Assembly: GCF_018446385.1 (NCBI RefSeq)
Contig: NC_055989.1
Location: 131,529,004 to 131,593,003, forward strand
Reading direction: 5' to 3'
DNA: 64,000 bases
Source of the DNA: Zingiber officinale
Taxonomy: Eukaryota; Streptophyta; Magnoliopsida; Zingiberales; Zingiberaceae
Numbering within the stretch: the stretch's first letter is position 1; each line of letters opens with the position of its first letter. The notes under the pieces are model-generated. The model had not been told where the DNA came from, did not search any database, and saw only the letters and a list, made by a program, of their open reading frames with translations. A program made the translations under genes and the position numbers. Shown piece by piece: positions 43,702-54,165 of the stretch.

Positions 43702-45951
43702 TCAAATAAGTTTGTTTGTAAGAAAAAATATAATAAAAATGAAAAATTGAATCGACACATACCCTCGTTGCAAATTGGGACAGTTACGCTTATCATGTGA
43801 CACTCCTCGATGTCCGCATCCACGACAAAGCCTAGAATTTGATGTTGATTTCTCCTTTGATGATTTTAATCTCTTCCCACATCCCTTAGTTCGTACTACA
43901 GAAGGATCAATAATACCAAGTGTCTCATCCATGGATTTTTTTTCTTTGACTTCTATCACTGCATGTTGTATTAATGGACATCTCTTGAATTTTGTTGTAG
44001 ATATAATCAAATTGTTCTTCCAAGAAGGTTGTCCTCTCATTACTCAAATATGCATCATCAACTAACACTGAAACTTTATAGGATAACCTCGAGTACCTCG
44101 ACATCAAATATCTTTCTGAATTTGGATCATCAATGACATTTTGCTCTCCTAAAGCATATATTGCTCCAACTTTTGCATATCGTGTCCATCGTTTGAGTAT
44201 ATACATATCAGGCAAATAAAACACTTGGTTGATACGAAAAAAAACTAACATATGCCTACATGGAATGCCCTCAAACTCAAATTTAGTGTAGCTACACAAT
44301 ATGTAATCCCTTTGTTTGTCATGCGTGAGCACTCTTGATTTTGAGGAAGAGGAACTTTGAAATTTTATCACGTGGTAAACTGCTGAGGCAACTCCGATAC
44401 ATGTCTGTTGCATATAATAACTATGACTCTTGATCATTTCACTTTGAAATTCGAGCCATTTCTTTTTTGTGTACAGCTTAACCATTTGACTTTCCATTGG
44501 CCAGGTTGTATTAACTTTGGGATTCTCATTCATATCGATATGGTCCACAACTAACTCATTGTGTCTTTGGTGTCTCAGTGCTCTATTAAAACGTGTGATA
44601 AAATCTATTAATGAGTTCTTATTTGAGACATATTTCTTGAAAAATGCATGTGACCCTTCAGATCTTTGGCTACTTGACATTCCTGTAGAAAATACATGAC
44701 TAAAATATGCTGTCACCCATCTGTGTCACAATTCATACATCAAGGACAACCAATCATTTTTCTCTAAGTTAGCTTCCTTGATAGTCTCTTCCCATTACTT
44801 TTCAAAATCATCAGGTGTTGAAGAATTTGCAATGACGTTCTCTATGCTGTGATAATGGTTTCGAAAAGTCAAAGGGTCTAATTTTTCTGGGAATTTATTC
44901 AATATGTGCCACAAACAATAGCGATGCACTGTTTGAGGCAAAACCTGTGCAATAGCTTTTGTCATTGCAGGATCCTGATCAGTGATGATAATGTTTGGTG
45001 CACCTTTAGGCATGACTTCTAAGAACTTTGTAAGCAACCAAACAAAATACTCAGTTTTCTCATCACTAAGAAACCTGCAACCAAAAAGAATTGTCTGATG
45101 ATGATGATTAACTCCTACAAATGGTGCCAAAATCAAACCATATTTGTTGGTGTTATAAGTTGTATCAAATATAATAGCATCACCAAATACACTATATGCC
45201 CTTCTTGATACATGATCAGCCCAAAAACACCTACTAAATCTGTTATCAGAATCAGTCTCGTAGGCAAAGAAAACAGCTGAATTTTTCTCTTGCTCAGATG
45301 TAAAAAAAACTCGATAAGTGTTTCAGCATCAATACCCTTTTGTTCATCCCTTAGATTTCTCTCAAAGTTTCTAATATCAGTTTCTGTACAACCTACCCAT
45401 TCAAGGCCTCCATACTCTATCTCTAATAAACACATTTGTTGACAAGTTGGTACATTGGCCTCTGAAAATTATTTTGTCAATGCTTTTTTGACTGCCGAAA
45501 CACTACGATGTGAGCGTAGCAAATGCACCTTTGATGGAGTCGAGAGCGGATGATTATGAGCTTCTATAAAGTTATAGATAACCCAATCCGGTCTCATCTG
45601 TTTCTTGACAAATGCAATATTTACCTTACAACCCATTCTAACTGTGCCACGTGCTCTTTCCCTTATTTGTTGATCAGAGTTTGGATGTTTATTGTGTCGC
45701 ATTAGATCTGTATGTCCTTCTTTGAAGCATACAATTTGTTTCCATGTCACTTCATTTGTCATTTTATTTTTCCTGCTCGTGCTATTCCTTGAACTAAATC
45801 CAGCTTCTCGTGCATATTGGTTATAGAACGAATATGCATCCTCTAGAGATGAGAATTCCATTCCAATTTTTGGCTTTCGATCATCTGCAACTTGGGGAAT
45901 GAATTCCTGATCATCAACTATATTTTCTTCCATTTCTGGACGCCCTCGCAT
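43702..45951 (-). pseudogene. FAR1/FHY3-type MULE transposase, decayed
   Basis: Order on the minus strand: ATG at 45,951; FAR1 DNA-binding domain (SLEDAYSFYNQYAREAGFSS, then WVIYNFIEAHNHPL); MULE DDE domain with FDTTYNTNKYGL (first Asp), IIITDQDPAM (second Asp) and RSEGSHAFF (Glu); a SWIM-like finger (CSYTKFEFEGIPCRHML), in which the usual second Cys of CxC is Tyr; and a C-terminal knuckle CRGCGHRGVSHDKRNC. Breaks: stops at 45,469-45,471, 44,795-44,797 and 44,726-44,728, each one C-to-T step from CAA or CGA, and frame shifts in a T run near 45,310 and an A run near 43,940. It would cut and rejoin the element ends in the nucleus. This copy cannot be translated whole unless the run-length shifts are sequence errors. 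Confidence 0.9.
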
Positions 45952-46713
45952 TTTATTTGACAATAGATAAATAAATCATAAACATGATATAAATAAAAAT
46001 TCTTCCAATAAAAGTGATTATGATATAGATGCATCAAATTCTAACAGAACATCATCTAAGTTAAACATGAAATTAAAGGTCTTTCCATAGGCATAGGCAT
46101 AAGCATAGATAGTGACAAATCAAGTACACGTTGCTTATGAGAGAAAACATTATTAGGATGAAAAGTGATACACTATGTAGCCTTACATTTCTAATATTTA
46201 GAAGTCACTATATCAACACTGGTAAGTAAAACACTTTTTATATGATATATTAGTCTCAACTCTATATATTTTTATAATTGAATAAAAAAGACAAAACAAA
46301 TGTCAATTGATCAAGTTAATGACTAGGAATGAAACTCCTAATCCAAGTATCTCACACTAGGTCAATTACATTATAAATCGAATTTTATCAACTAGCAATT
46401 ATCAACCCTAGAACATGACTATAATTTTAGCATACATCATAGTAAAATAAACTAGGAATGGAAAACAAGCTGAGCCAAGACAAGCATGGTTGTATTCAAA
46501 AGCAATTTAACTTTAACCAAGGATTCCCCTGTGTAAGAGATCGGAATGTTGAATTGGCAAATTCAATAGACCTGTTCATAGGAATGGAAACCAAGCTGAG
46601 CCAAGACAAGCATGGTTGTATTCAAAAGCAATCTAACTTTAACCAAAGATAAATGATACGAAGTACAACTGAAACTTTAACCAAGGATAACTTCAATAGA
46701 CCTCGCTTAGGCT
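45952..46713 (-). other. transposase upstream region
   Basis: Between the transposase ATG and the right TIR. A 72-bp direct repeat (AAGCTGAGCCAAGACAAGCA) occurs at about 46,453-46,525 and 46,582-46,653, with a partial third ACTTTAACCAAGGATAACTT at 46,672. It may be leader or promoter. No exon is identified. Confidence 0.5.
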
Positions 46714-47267
46714 GGAGGGGACTCGCGGCGGCGGCAGGAGAGGGGAGAGAGCAGAGCTCGACGATGGAGAGAGCTGAGCTTCGCGAGGGAGAGAGCAGCG
46801 CTCGGCGAGGGAGAGCTGCAGCAGATCTCAGAGGTGCGGCAAGGGCGAGAGGCAGCGGCAAGGGTGAGAGGCGCGGAGAGGGAGAGCTGCAGCAGATCTC
46901 AGAGGCGCAGCTAGGGCGAGAGGCGCGGCGAGGGAGGAGCAACAGCAGATCTCAGAGGCGCGGCGAGGGCGAGAGGCGCGGCGAGGGCGAGGGAGAGCTG
47001 CAGAGGCGCGGCGAGAGAGAGCTGCAGCAGATCTCAGAGGTGCGGCGAGGGCGAGAGGCACGGCGAGGGAGAGAGCAGATCTTGGGGATGGGAGAGAGCG
47101 GCGCTAGGGTTGAGGAGGTGGCAAGCGGTTTTTTTGTTTTCTCCTCCTGCACTGCTTTTTCTTTTTTTTTCTCACGCGCTGCTTTCTTTCGTTCATTTTC
47201 ATTTCACCGCAGCTGACGTGGATGACACCGCATTTTCACCGCAGCATAAGCACCGCAACACATAAAT

Positions 47268-47271
<4 letters not shown>
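46714..47271. repeat. MULE right terminal inverted repeat (about 560 bp)
   Basis: Inverted copy of 39,226-39,865. It is shorter by about 80 bp because there are fewer copies of the GCGAGGGCGAGAGGCGCG units. The terminus is followed by (CT)n and (TA)n runs. Confidence 0.9.
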
Positions 47272-47289
<18 letters not shown>

Positions 47290-47330
<41 letters not shown>

Positions 47331-47951
47331 TAATTTTGATGAAGTGAAAAATATTTTTTTTCCTTCATCACATTAAAATTGTGTCGAAGTCAAAGGTAAC
47401 ATTTACTTCATCGCAGTTTAATAATTGCGAAGTCGTATCATATCAATTACTTCAGTATAATACAAAACAATGAAGTCTTGACAATCAATTACTTTGTTAA
47501 TAAATATAAACTATTAAGTAACATAATACCAATTACTTCAATAAATAAAAAATATAGTGAAGTTATAGATTATATTTACCTCGCCAATCAATATAAATCG
47601 TGATGTTACATATCATCTATTACTTCAGCACGTTACACAACCGATGAAGTAAAAGCTATTTTTTTTACTTCAGTAATACATTTAAATCATGAAGTTATAT
47701 ATCATTTTTTACTTCGACACTTTACAAAACAAACGAAGTAAAAGATGTTTTTTTTACTTCAACATCGGTCCAACTTCGAACTGGTTTTGGCTCCTTGAAC
47801 CGGTCAAAGACTTCATTTTTTTCCTGGATACGACTTCGGTAATACGATGAAGTAAAATAGTACCCTATTACTTCACGTGAGTCTACTTCGGTAATTATCT
47901 ATCTACGACTTCAGTGAATATACGAAGTAAAAAGCCAAAATTCTACTAGTG
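47290..47951 (-). mobile_element. one end of a CACTA transposon with subterminal repeats
   Basis: On the minus strand the end reads CACTAGTAGAATTTTGGC (from 47,951), matching the CACTA terminus and typical first bases. For about 650 bp inward, ACTTCG or CGAAGT motifs recur at least 20 times in both orientations, as in CACTA subterminal regions. No matching left end or transposase was found in the window. The MULE adjoins it at 47,271, so MULE insertion or a deletion removed the rest. Confidence 0.7.
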
Positions 47952-48495
47952 AGGGATCCATTCTCCTACTACCTTTCTTGTCGTCATAGTACATGTGGTA
48001 TGAATCATATGCTATGATGTTATTCACTTTATTAAAAAGAGTGCATGTTTTTTCTAAAATTCAACATCGTACAAATTTTGATCTAGACATACCTAATATC
48101 TAATACTGAATTCAACATATGAATTCTATTCTGGCTTTAAACAGATTCAATAAATGGTGGGTGTATTTATTCCAATCATTACATAAATGATCTTATTTTG
48201 ATACAATTATCAAGGTGATCTTAACTTATGGACATGTCTCTATTCATAGCTACATAAACTATCCTATAAGTAATGATCTTACCTCTATTTATACTTAACA
48301 AATAGAGATGATTGCCCATGTGAGTGGACCAATCTCAATCTGTCAACATGTTTATTGAGATTTTTTTTTTCAAATGTAACAAATATATATACACTGAATA
48401 AATCATGATATTTTTCATTTATCAAAATATCTTTATATTAAGTTATATTCTTCGAAGTCCCAAAGACTTCACATGTTCTTGAAATAACTCTTTAA
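47952..48495 (-). mobile_element. element E internal sequence, non-coding
   Basis: AT-rich sequence between the CACTA end and the RNase H frame of copia E. No independent feature is seen. Confidence 0.5.
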
Positions 48496-48915
48496 TCAAT
48501 GACTTAGTAAATAATTGATAAGCATATAACGTGTAGGGATGCACTCAAGAACTATGTTTTTCTTGTTAACAATATCCCTTATAAAATTATACTTAATTTC
48601 TATATGCTTACTTTTGCTGTAATATTTGAGATCTTTGGAAAAAGTTATAGCAGCTTGACTGTCACAGTATACTGTAACAGGACTCTCACTGTCCTCAACA
48701 ATCTTCAGATATTTCAGGAACCTTCTTAACCAGACAACCTCTTGCGCAACCGCTGCACAAGCCACATACTCAGCTTCCATTATCAACAGAGCTACACCAG
48801 CTTGCTTCTTGCTATTCCATGAGATGACGCTACCATTTAACAAGAAGGTATAGGTAGATGTGGATTTTCTGTCATCAAGGTCTCCTATCCAATCTACATC
48901 TCTGTAGCCACTCAT
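48496..48915 (-). pseudogene. element E Ty1/copia RNase H
   Basis: The frame reads GYRDVDWIGDLDDRKSTSTY, then GSVISWNSKKQ and EAEYVACAAVAQEVVWLRRF, the copia RNase H core with its first Asp and Glu positions. It ends near CIPTRYMLINYLLSH, which corresponds to the end of the polyprotein. Reverse transcriptase, which should precede it, is missing: the integrase tail joins directly at about 48,935. Confidence 0.9.
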
Positions 48916-48934
48916 GTTAATATTTGATCTTTGA

Positions 48935-49213
48935 AAACAGAGGCAATAATATGTTGTCTCTTTCAGGCATCTCCTGATTTATTGATAAAGAAACATTATA
49001 CTCCTCCTCTATCTCATATAGACGAATAGTCTTATCAATTTCACCTCGTATTGGGAATTTAGTTTCAAGAAAAGTAGCATCTTTTGACTCTATTTCAAAG
49101 ATGGTTCCATCTTGTCGCTCACCAATGAAAACATAACCCTTAGAAGTCTCAGAATACCTTATAAAGATATACTTCTTATCTCTGGGTCATAATTTTTCAT
49201 ATTCGTGAGTTTT
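48935..49213 (-). pseudogene. element E integrase C-terminal part
   Basis: The minus strand reads YIFIRYSETSKGYVFIGERQ and continues through an ESKDATFLE block, the familiar plant copia integrase C-terminal segment (KC.F.GYS...KGY.....). It is separated from the integrase core by a 505-bp hAT-like insertion. Confidence 0.85.
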
Positions 49214-49221
49214 ATCATAAT

Positions 49222-49726
49222 TAAGGGTGTCAATTCGAGTGGGTCGGGTTGGGTTGGGTCGGGTTGAGTTTTTTTTTTACACCCAACCCGAACCCAACCC
49301 GAACCCGAGTTCAACCCAAAACACCTAAACCCGAACTCGAACCCGACCAACCCGATCACCCCTAACCCAACCCAGATAACCCGAAAATCTGATTCAAAAC
49401 GACTTTTTGAACTATTTTTCCTATAATTCTTCACTTTTATCTCAATACTCTATCATTATCATACAAACATGATATTAATATACATAAAAATATCTTAATT
49501 TTCAAAATAAAATTTGATTTAACCCAAAAAAACCCACTAAACCCTATATTTAAGTCAACCTGGGTCAACCCGAACCCGACCCGACCCAACCCAACCCAAA
49601 AAATTTTAACTCTCCAACCCTCCAACCCGAACCCGACTCAAACCCAAAAATGTCCAACCCGAACCTGAATTTTTTCGGGTCGACTCGGGTTGGGTCATTG
49701 GGTCGGATTCATTTTTGACTCCCCTA
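49222..49726. mobile_element. non-autonomous hAT-like element, 505 bp
   Basis: Ends TAAGGGTGTCAA (left) and TTGACTCCCCTA (right) form a short imperfect inverted repeat. The flanks ATCATAAT (49,214-49,221) and ATCATAAC (49,727-49,734) are an 8-bp repeat, as hAT transposons make. The interior is strongly strand-biased: CCCAACCCGAACCCGA-type repeats near both ends, in opposite orientation at the extreme left. It carries no transposase. It lies in the integrase gene of element E, whose reading continues on both sides. Confidence 0.75.
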
Positions 49727-49734
49727 ATCATAAC

Positions 49735-50509
49735 ATAGGCAGCCGACCCCCAAGGTCTTAGATTACTTAAATATGTCTTTTTGTTTATCTAATGTTCATG
49801 TGGGGTAGATAAAATTGACTTTGAAGACACTTTGTTAAGTATATAGGCTGCAACTAATAATGTATTTTCTCAATAGGAGATTGACAAATTTCTGCACCAT
49901 CATAGATCTAACCATTTCAAGAAGAGTCTCATTTCTTCTTTCAACAACTCTATTTTATTATGGAATTCTAGGGATAGTTATCTATCTAATAATCTCTTTC
50001 TCATTACACATTGTTTTGAGCTGATCATATAAATATATATCTTCACGATCAATGCACAAGATTTTAACATTACGTTCTAATTGATTCTCGACTTCATTCA
50101 AGTAACGAATGAAGCAGTCTAATGCTTCAGATTTGTGAGAAATCAAATGCACATAACCAAAATGTGTGAAGTTATCAATAAATGTAATAAAATAAAAACT
50201 CTCATTTCTAGCCTTCAGATTCATTGGATCACAAATATCCAAATGAATTAATTGCAATGATGATTTAGCCCTAATAGCCTTACCAAATGGTTTTCTAGTT
50301 GCCTTTCCAGCAAGACAATGCTCATATATAGACAAATTACTCTTAGCATGAGTGCCTAAAAGGCTCTCCTCAACTAATCTATTTATTTGTTCTTGTCCTA
50401 TATGACCTAGTCTAGCATGCCAAATTTCATCATTAACATCAGTATTACTAGTAAGAGCAATGTTTGAAAAACAATCATCATTATTATTTGGTTTTACATC
50501 AAGAATCAT
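49735..50509 (-). pseudogene. element E copia GAG-pre-integrase and integrase core
   Basis: Begins with WHARLGHIGQEQINRLVEE (the integrase zinc-finger region, HxxxGH) and GKATRKPF, then LQLIHLDICDPM, where the first catalytic Asp lies, and FITFIDNFTHFGYVHLISHK. DREDIY stands where the second Asp region is expected. Decayed beyond about 49,980 by a frame break. Confidence 0.9.
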
Positions 50510-50749
50510 AAAACCATTTGTTACATAACCATGCCCAATTAACGTAGATTTAACTCAAAGTTCTAAACAACAACTCTAAAAATTTACACAATAACCTAAA
50601 TTAAGAAGACAAATGATGGAAATCAGATTTCATCAAATCTCAAGAGTATACAGGACATCATGTAGAAACAAGGTTCATCCACCACGTATGTTGAGCTTGC
50701 AAGTGTCAATTCCTTTGACTTCAATTCTTGCATTATTTCCCATATATAT

Positions 50750-50977
50750 TTATTTGTTGCCAGCTAGTACCCGACGGTACTTCACATATGTAACTCGATC
50801 ATGAGCTACATGGTTTGTTGCTCCTGAATCTACAATCCACAAAAGATAGGAATCAGCTAACAACACTGTACTTGCAACATAATGCTCATGGAAAGAAGAT
50901 AAAGATGGATTTACCTTTTTAGGCTCAGTATAATCCCGAGCAAAATGACCCTTCTTGCCACAGTTGTAGCAAGCCAA
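50750..50977 (-). pseudogene. element E gag zinc knuckle and protease
   Basis: CYNCGKKGHFARDYTE is a nucleocapsid zinc knuckle in which the last Cys of CX2CX4HX4C is Tyr. About 30 residues later, WIVDSGATNHVAHD holds the D-S-G active site of copia protease. This is the usual gag-PR junction. Confidence 0.9.
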
Positions 50978-51129
50978 CTTGCTCTTAGGTCTTTGCCCAC
51001 ATTTCTTTCCTTTCTTCTTGATTTGGTTTTTCGTTGCAATAACATTAGCCTCCTTTCCTTTTCCCTTCCCTTTCTTAAACCATTTTTTTTATTCTTGGAA
51101 CCAAAACCTTCAACTACAAAAGCTTAACC

Positions 51130-51700
51130 AAAAATTCTTACAGATTCAATCCTCTCCACCTCAAGTTCAACATGGCGTGAGATATTAGTGAAAGTCTTGA
51201 TACTCTCACTATGTGAAAGGTTTTGCTATCATTTCTCATGAATCAGAAAGAGAACGGATAATTGCCTGAACCTATTGTTCATCGGTCAATGCATGACCAA
51301 CAGTCTTAAGCTCTCGAATTATGTTACCTATCTCCCTTAGATGTTGGGCCATGGTAACATTTGAGTGTTTTTTATAGCTATCAAACTTAATTGTTAGCTG
51401 ACAGAGCTTATTGAGACTTACTCCACTGTACTTCTCTCTAAGGGTTACCCAGACAGTATAAGCCGATGGTAATGGCTCATACTCAATAGTAGGTCATCTA
51501 CTATTGAACTAATCAATATTCCCTTAGCAGTGGAGTCCTTCCTTTTCCATGTCTTATAGGCATTAAGGTCACGTCTATGCTGTGCTGTAAAACCATCAGC
51601 CGGTTCATCCATAAATTGATTTACAACCTCTAGAACTTCTTGTTCTTCAAGAACGTATTGTATCTTGAGGTGTCAGATTTTGTAGTTATCTCCATATGAT
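51130..51700 (-). pseudogene. element E copia gag capsid region
   Basis: Fragments include SLNKLCQLTIKFDSYKKHSN, TMAQHLREIGNIIRELKTVG and HALTDEQ, matching the copia-type gag (UBN2) pattern. Several stops and frame changes lie between 51,230 and 51,560. The start is near 51,690 (MEITTKSDTSR). Confidence 0.75.
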
Positions 51701-53794
51701 TTTTCTCTTTTATTGAGTTTAGCTATGATGTTTTAATTGTCATAATCTACATAAATAAATACATTATTTATTATTTCAATATAATTCATATATATGTAAT
51801 TAATTATTGATTCAGTATAAATTAAAATTGGTTTACAAAATCAAGTGATAACTATGTTTCTATCTATCATTTGTATGTGTCAATCCAATCAATATTGATC
51901 AATTATATTACACACATCATATCAAATGAACTAATCATTGAATATGAACAAATAAAAAAGATATGAACTAATCATAAACAAGTTTGTTAACACATAATAT
52001 AACTTTTTATAACATAACTCTATTCGTACATAACGATAAAAATTATTATACGACTCAAATGACTAATATTGTTCGTACATAACGACAGTAATAATAAAAG
52101 AACTTTAATAAACTATATAGGCCAACACCACTCCTATTATGACAAATACTAGTATAGCAACTAACATTAACCTTATCAACCTAGACTGATTTGGGTTAAT
52201 CTCAGATGAGACAGTTTCAGGATTCTCCATCAATTCATTTCTGAATCTTTCTCGAACATTTCCAGGTCCTCTTTAGACTCTTTAGGATTCTCTTCACCCA
52301 TATGGTGAAGTAGTTCCTCACATAGTTCTGAATATGTGACGCGTCCTTCATGACACCCTCACACATAGTCTGTTATCACCTTAGGATACTTTGGCAATGA
52401 ACACATCAAACCCAGATCCTATAATTGTTGAGGATTGAAAACTCTTCTTGCTTAAGTTTTCAAAATAGTCTATCAAGCCGTCTGACATGTATGTCGACTG
52501 GATAAGTAGAGTTATATTCTATCTCCTAAATCTCCTCTTTAAGCTGGTTTCGCTGCACTTCGCGACGAGTCAATATGGTAATCGTCCGTGTCATCTAAAA
52601 AATTAAAATTAAATAAGTCAGTATAAAATCGACTAACCAGTATAAAATCAGTTTAATTCAATTTATACAGACATAGAACCATCATTATAAATCAAGAAAA
52701 ATAAGTCTTTTCAATTTTCAGGAGTTTAAGTCGACTGACCCATTAGATTGGTCGATCAGGAATCTAGATCTTAAGTTTAGTCCATTGTTCTCGTTAGAAC
52801 TAATCTAATTGGACAAAGATTTCAGATCTATATTTTGTTATTGTTAAATCTAAGCCTATTTAAGTTAATCTCAAATTTATTGATCAAACTCAGGTCTGTT
52901 TGATGAATTAAATGCCCATTGGATTAAGTCTGACCCATAAGAATAAATCTAATCTTTATTTTTATCAATTCTAACCCATTAGGCAATTTGATCAAATTTG
53001 ATCAAATCCGGCCTATTAGAATGAATTTGGTCTGATTTGGTTAGCCCAACCCATGTGTTCAAACTACCCAATTAATTCAATAATAAATTGATCTGATTAA
53101 ATCAACCAATGATTTAAACCAGATCTAAATATTATTGAATCAAATTTATCTATTTAAATCAACTAACGCCAGATCTAGATTTAATTGGATAAAAGCTGAT
53201 CTGTTCAATTTTCAATTAATTGAATCTTAATTAATTAATCTATATTGATTAAATAGTGAACAGATTGATTAATCAATCTCAATCGTTTATTTAAATAAAT
53301 AAGCAACTTTTCAGGCATGATTTACTTTTTGTTCACGTAAATGCATGATCACCGATCATGATTTTTATTTCATTTTAATCGATTAAAATACCTTAAATCG
53401 AATCGATTAAATTTTATGTAATCGATTACACAGATCATAAATTTACTATACTTTATTAGTTTAGTCGATTACATAAATTTTGGAATCGATTAAAATTTAT
53501 TAAATTTTAATCAATTAAACTTTTTCTCTTTTCTACCGTGACTGTGACGCTCACTTCTTCTACTACGACGAACATGATTATCGTGGCGAACGCGGTTGCC
53601 GCGACTGTCGATTGTCGACTTTCTGATGTGGTCATCGACACTCTCCAACCACATAAACTGATAGCCAACAACCTCTCAAGGCTCGACAATTACGGCAGAT
53701 CATGACCCAGTCGCAATCTTGCCTGGCGACGACGACAAAGCAATTTTTTTCGATGAAGAGATAAGTTTCATGCATTTGTTAGAACTAAGGCACT
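51701..53794 (-). mobile_element. element E leader region between gag and primer site
   Basis: About 2 kb without a recognisable frame. It includes repeated AATCGATTA motifs at about 53,380-53,515. It is bounded by gag on the left and the primer site on the right. Its length is unusual for a copia leader, so unseen insertions are possible. Confidence 0.5.
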
Positions 53795-53806
53795 ACTTTG
53801 ATACCA
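53795..53806 (-). other. primer-binding site of element E
   Basis: Minus strand TGGTATCAAAGT: ten of the twelve bases match the tRNA-Met-type site TGGTATCAGAGC. It lies next to the LTR edge at 53,808. Confidence 0.75.
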
Positions 53807-53807
53807 A

Positions 53808-54160
53808 TGTCGTTTCTAACATGACATAAAAATAAAGCATGTAAACAACTCACAATGATCTCCCGAGATGAACTTGGTTACTGTTTGATGTCGGAAGAGC
53901 GATCATGTAACGATATTGAACAGCTCTCCACAAAGTTCATGAACCAAAACCCTCTGCACCGAATGTTCTTCACTTTGCCTGTGATTACCTCCTCGATGCT
54001 CACCCTTTGATTGCTCTTGGACGCATAAATTTATAAAAAGGAAACATCAGTTTGTAACTGATGCCTTGATGGCTCTTAATCGCAATGTACATTGAGGGAT
54101 GAACCAATCATTTTCTTAACGTAACATTGCAAATCTTGTGCAACATAGCAATCTCCAACA
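53808..54160 (-). mobile_element. element E 5' LTR (353 bp), uninterrupted
   Basis: Pair of the enlarged LTR at 35,857-38,216. In plus view it starts TGTCGTTTCTAAC and ends CTCCAACA. It shows the empty sites for both the MITE-like element and relic D. It is followed by ATCGA, the likely target duplication. Confidence 0.85.
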
Positions 54161-54165
54161 ATCGA

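Larger units (their letters stand above)
39226..47271. mobile_element. Mutator-like element (MULE), 8,046 bp, long TIRs
   Basis: The outermost bases GAGAATTTATGTG (39,226) recur in inverted form at 47,271 (CATAAATTCTC). The outer 110 bp of the arms are about 95% alike by eye. Arms extend to about 39,865 (left) and 46,714 (right). Both ends abut (TA)n tracts, which fits a 9-bp target duplication in a TA repeat but makes it unreadable. The interior holds a FAR1-type MULE transposase on the minus strand and a convergent small gene on the plus strand. The element lies in the 3' internal part of copia element E, beside a CACTA remnant. Confidence 0.85.

Noticed and set aside
49222-49726. Interstitial telomere repeats (GGGTT-like)
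   Set aside because: The units are GGGTTGGGTC and CCCGAACCC, not TTTAGGG, and the segment has transposon ends and an 8-bp duplication.
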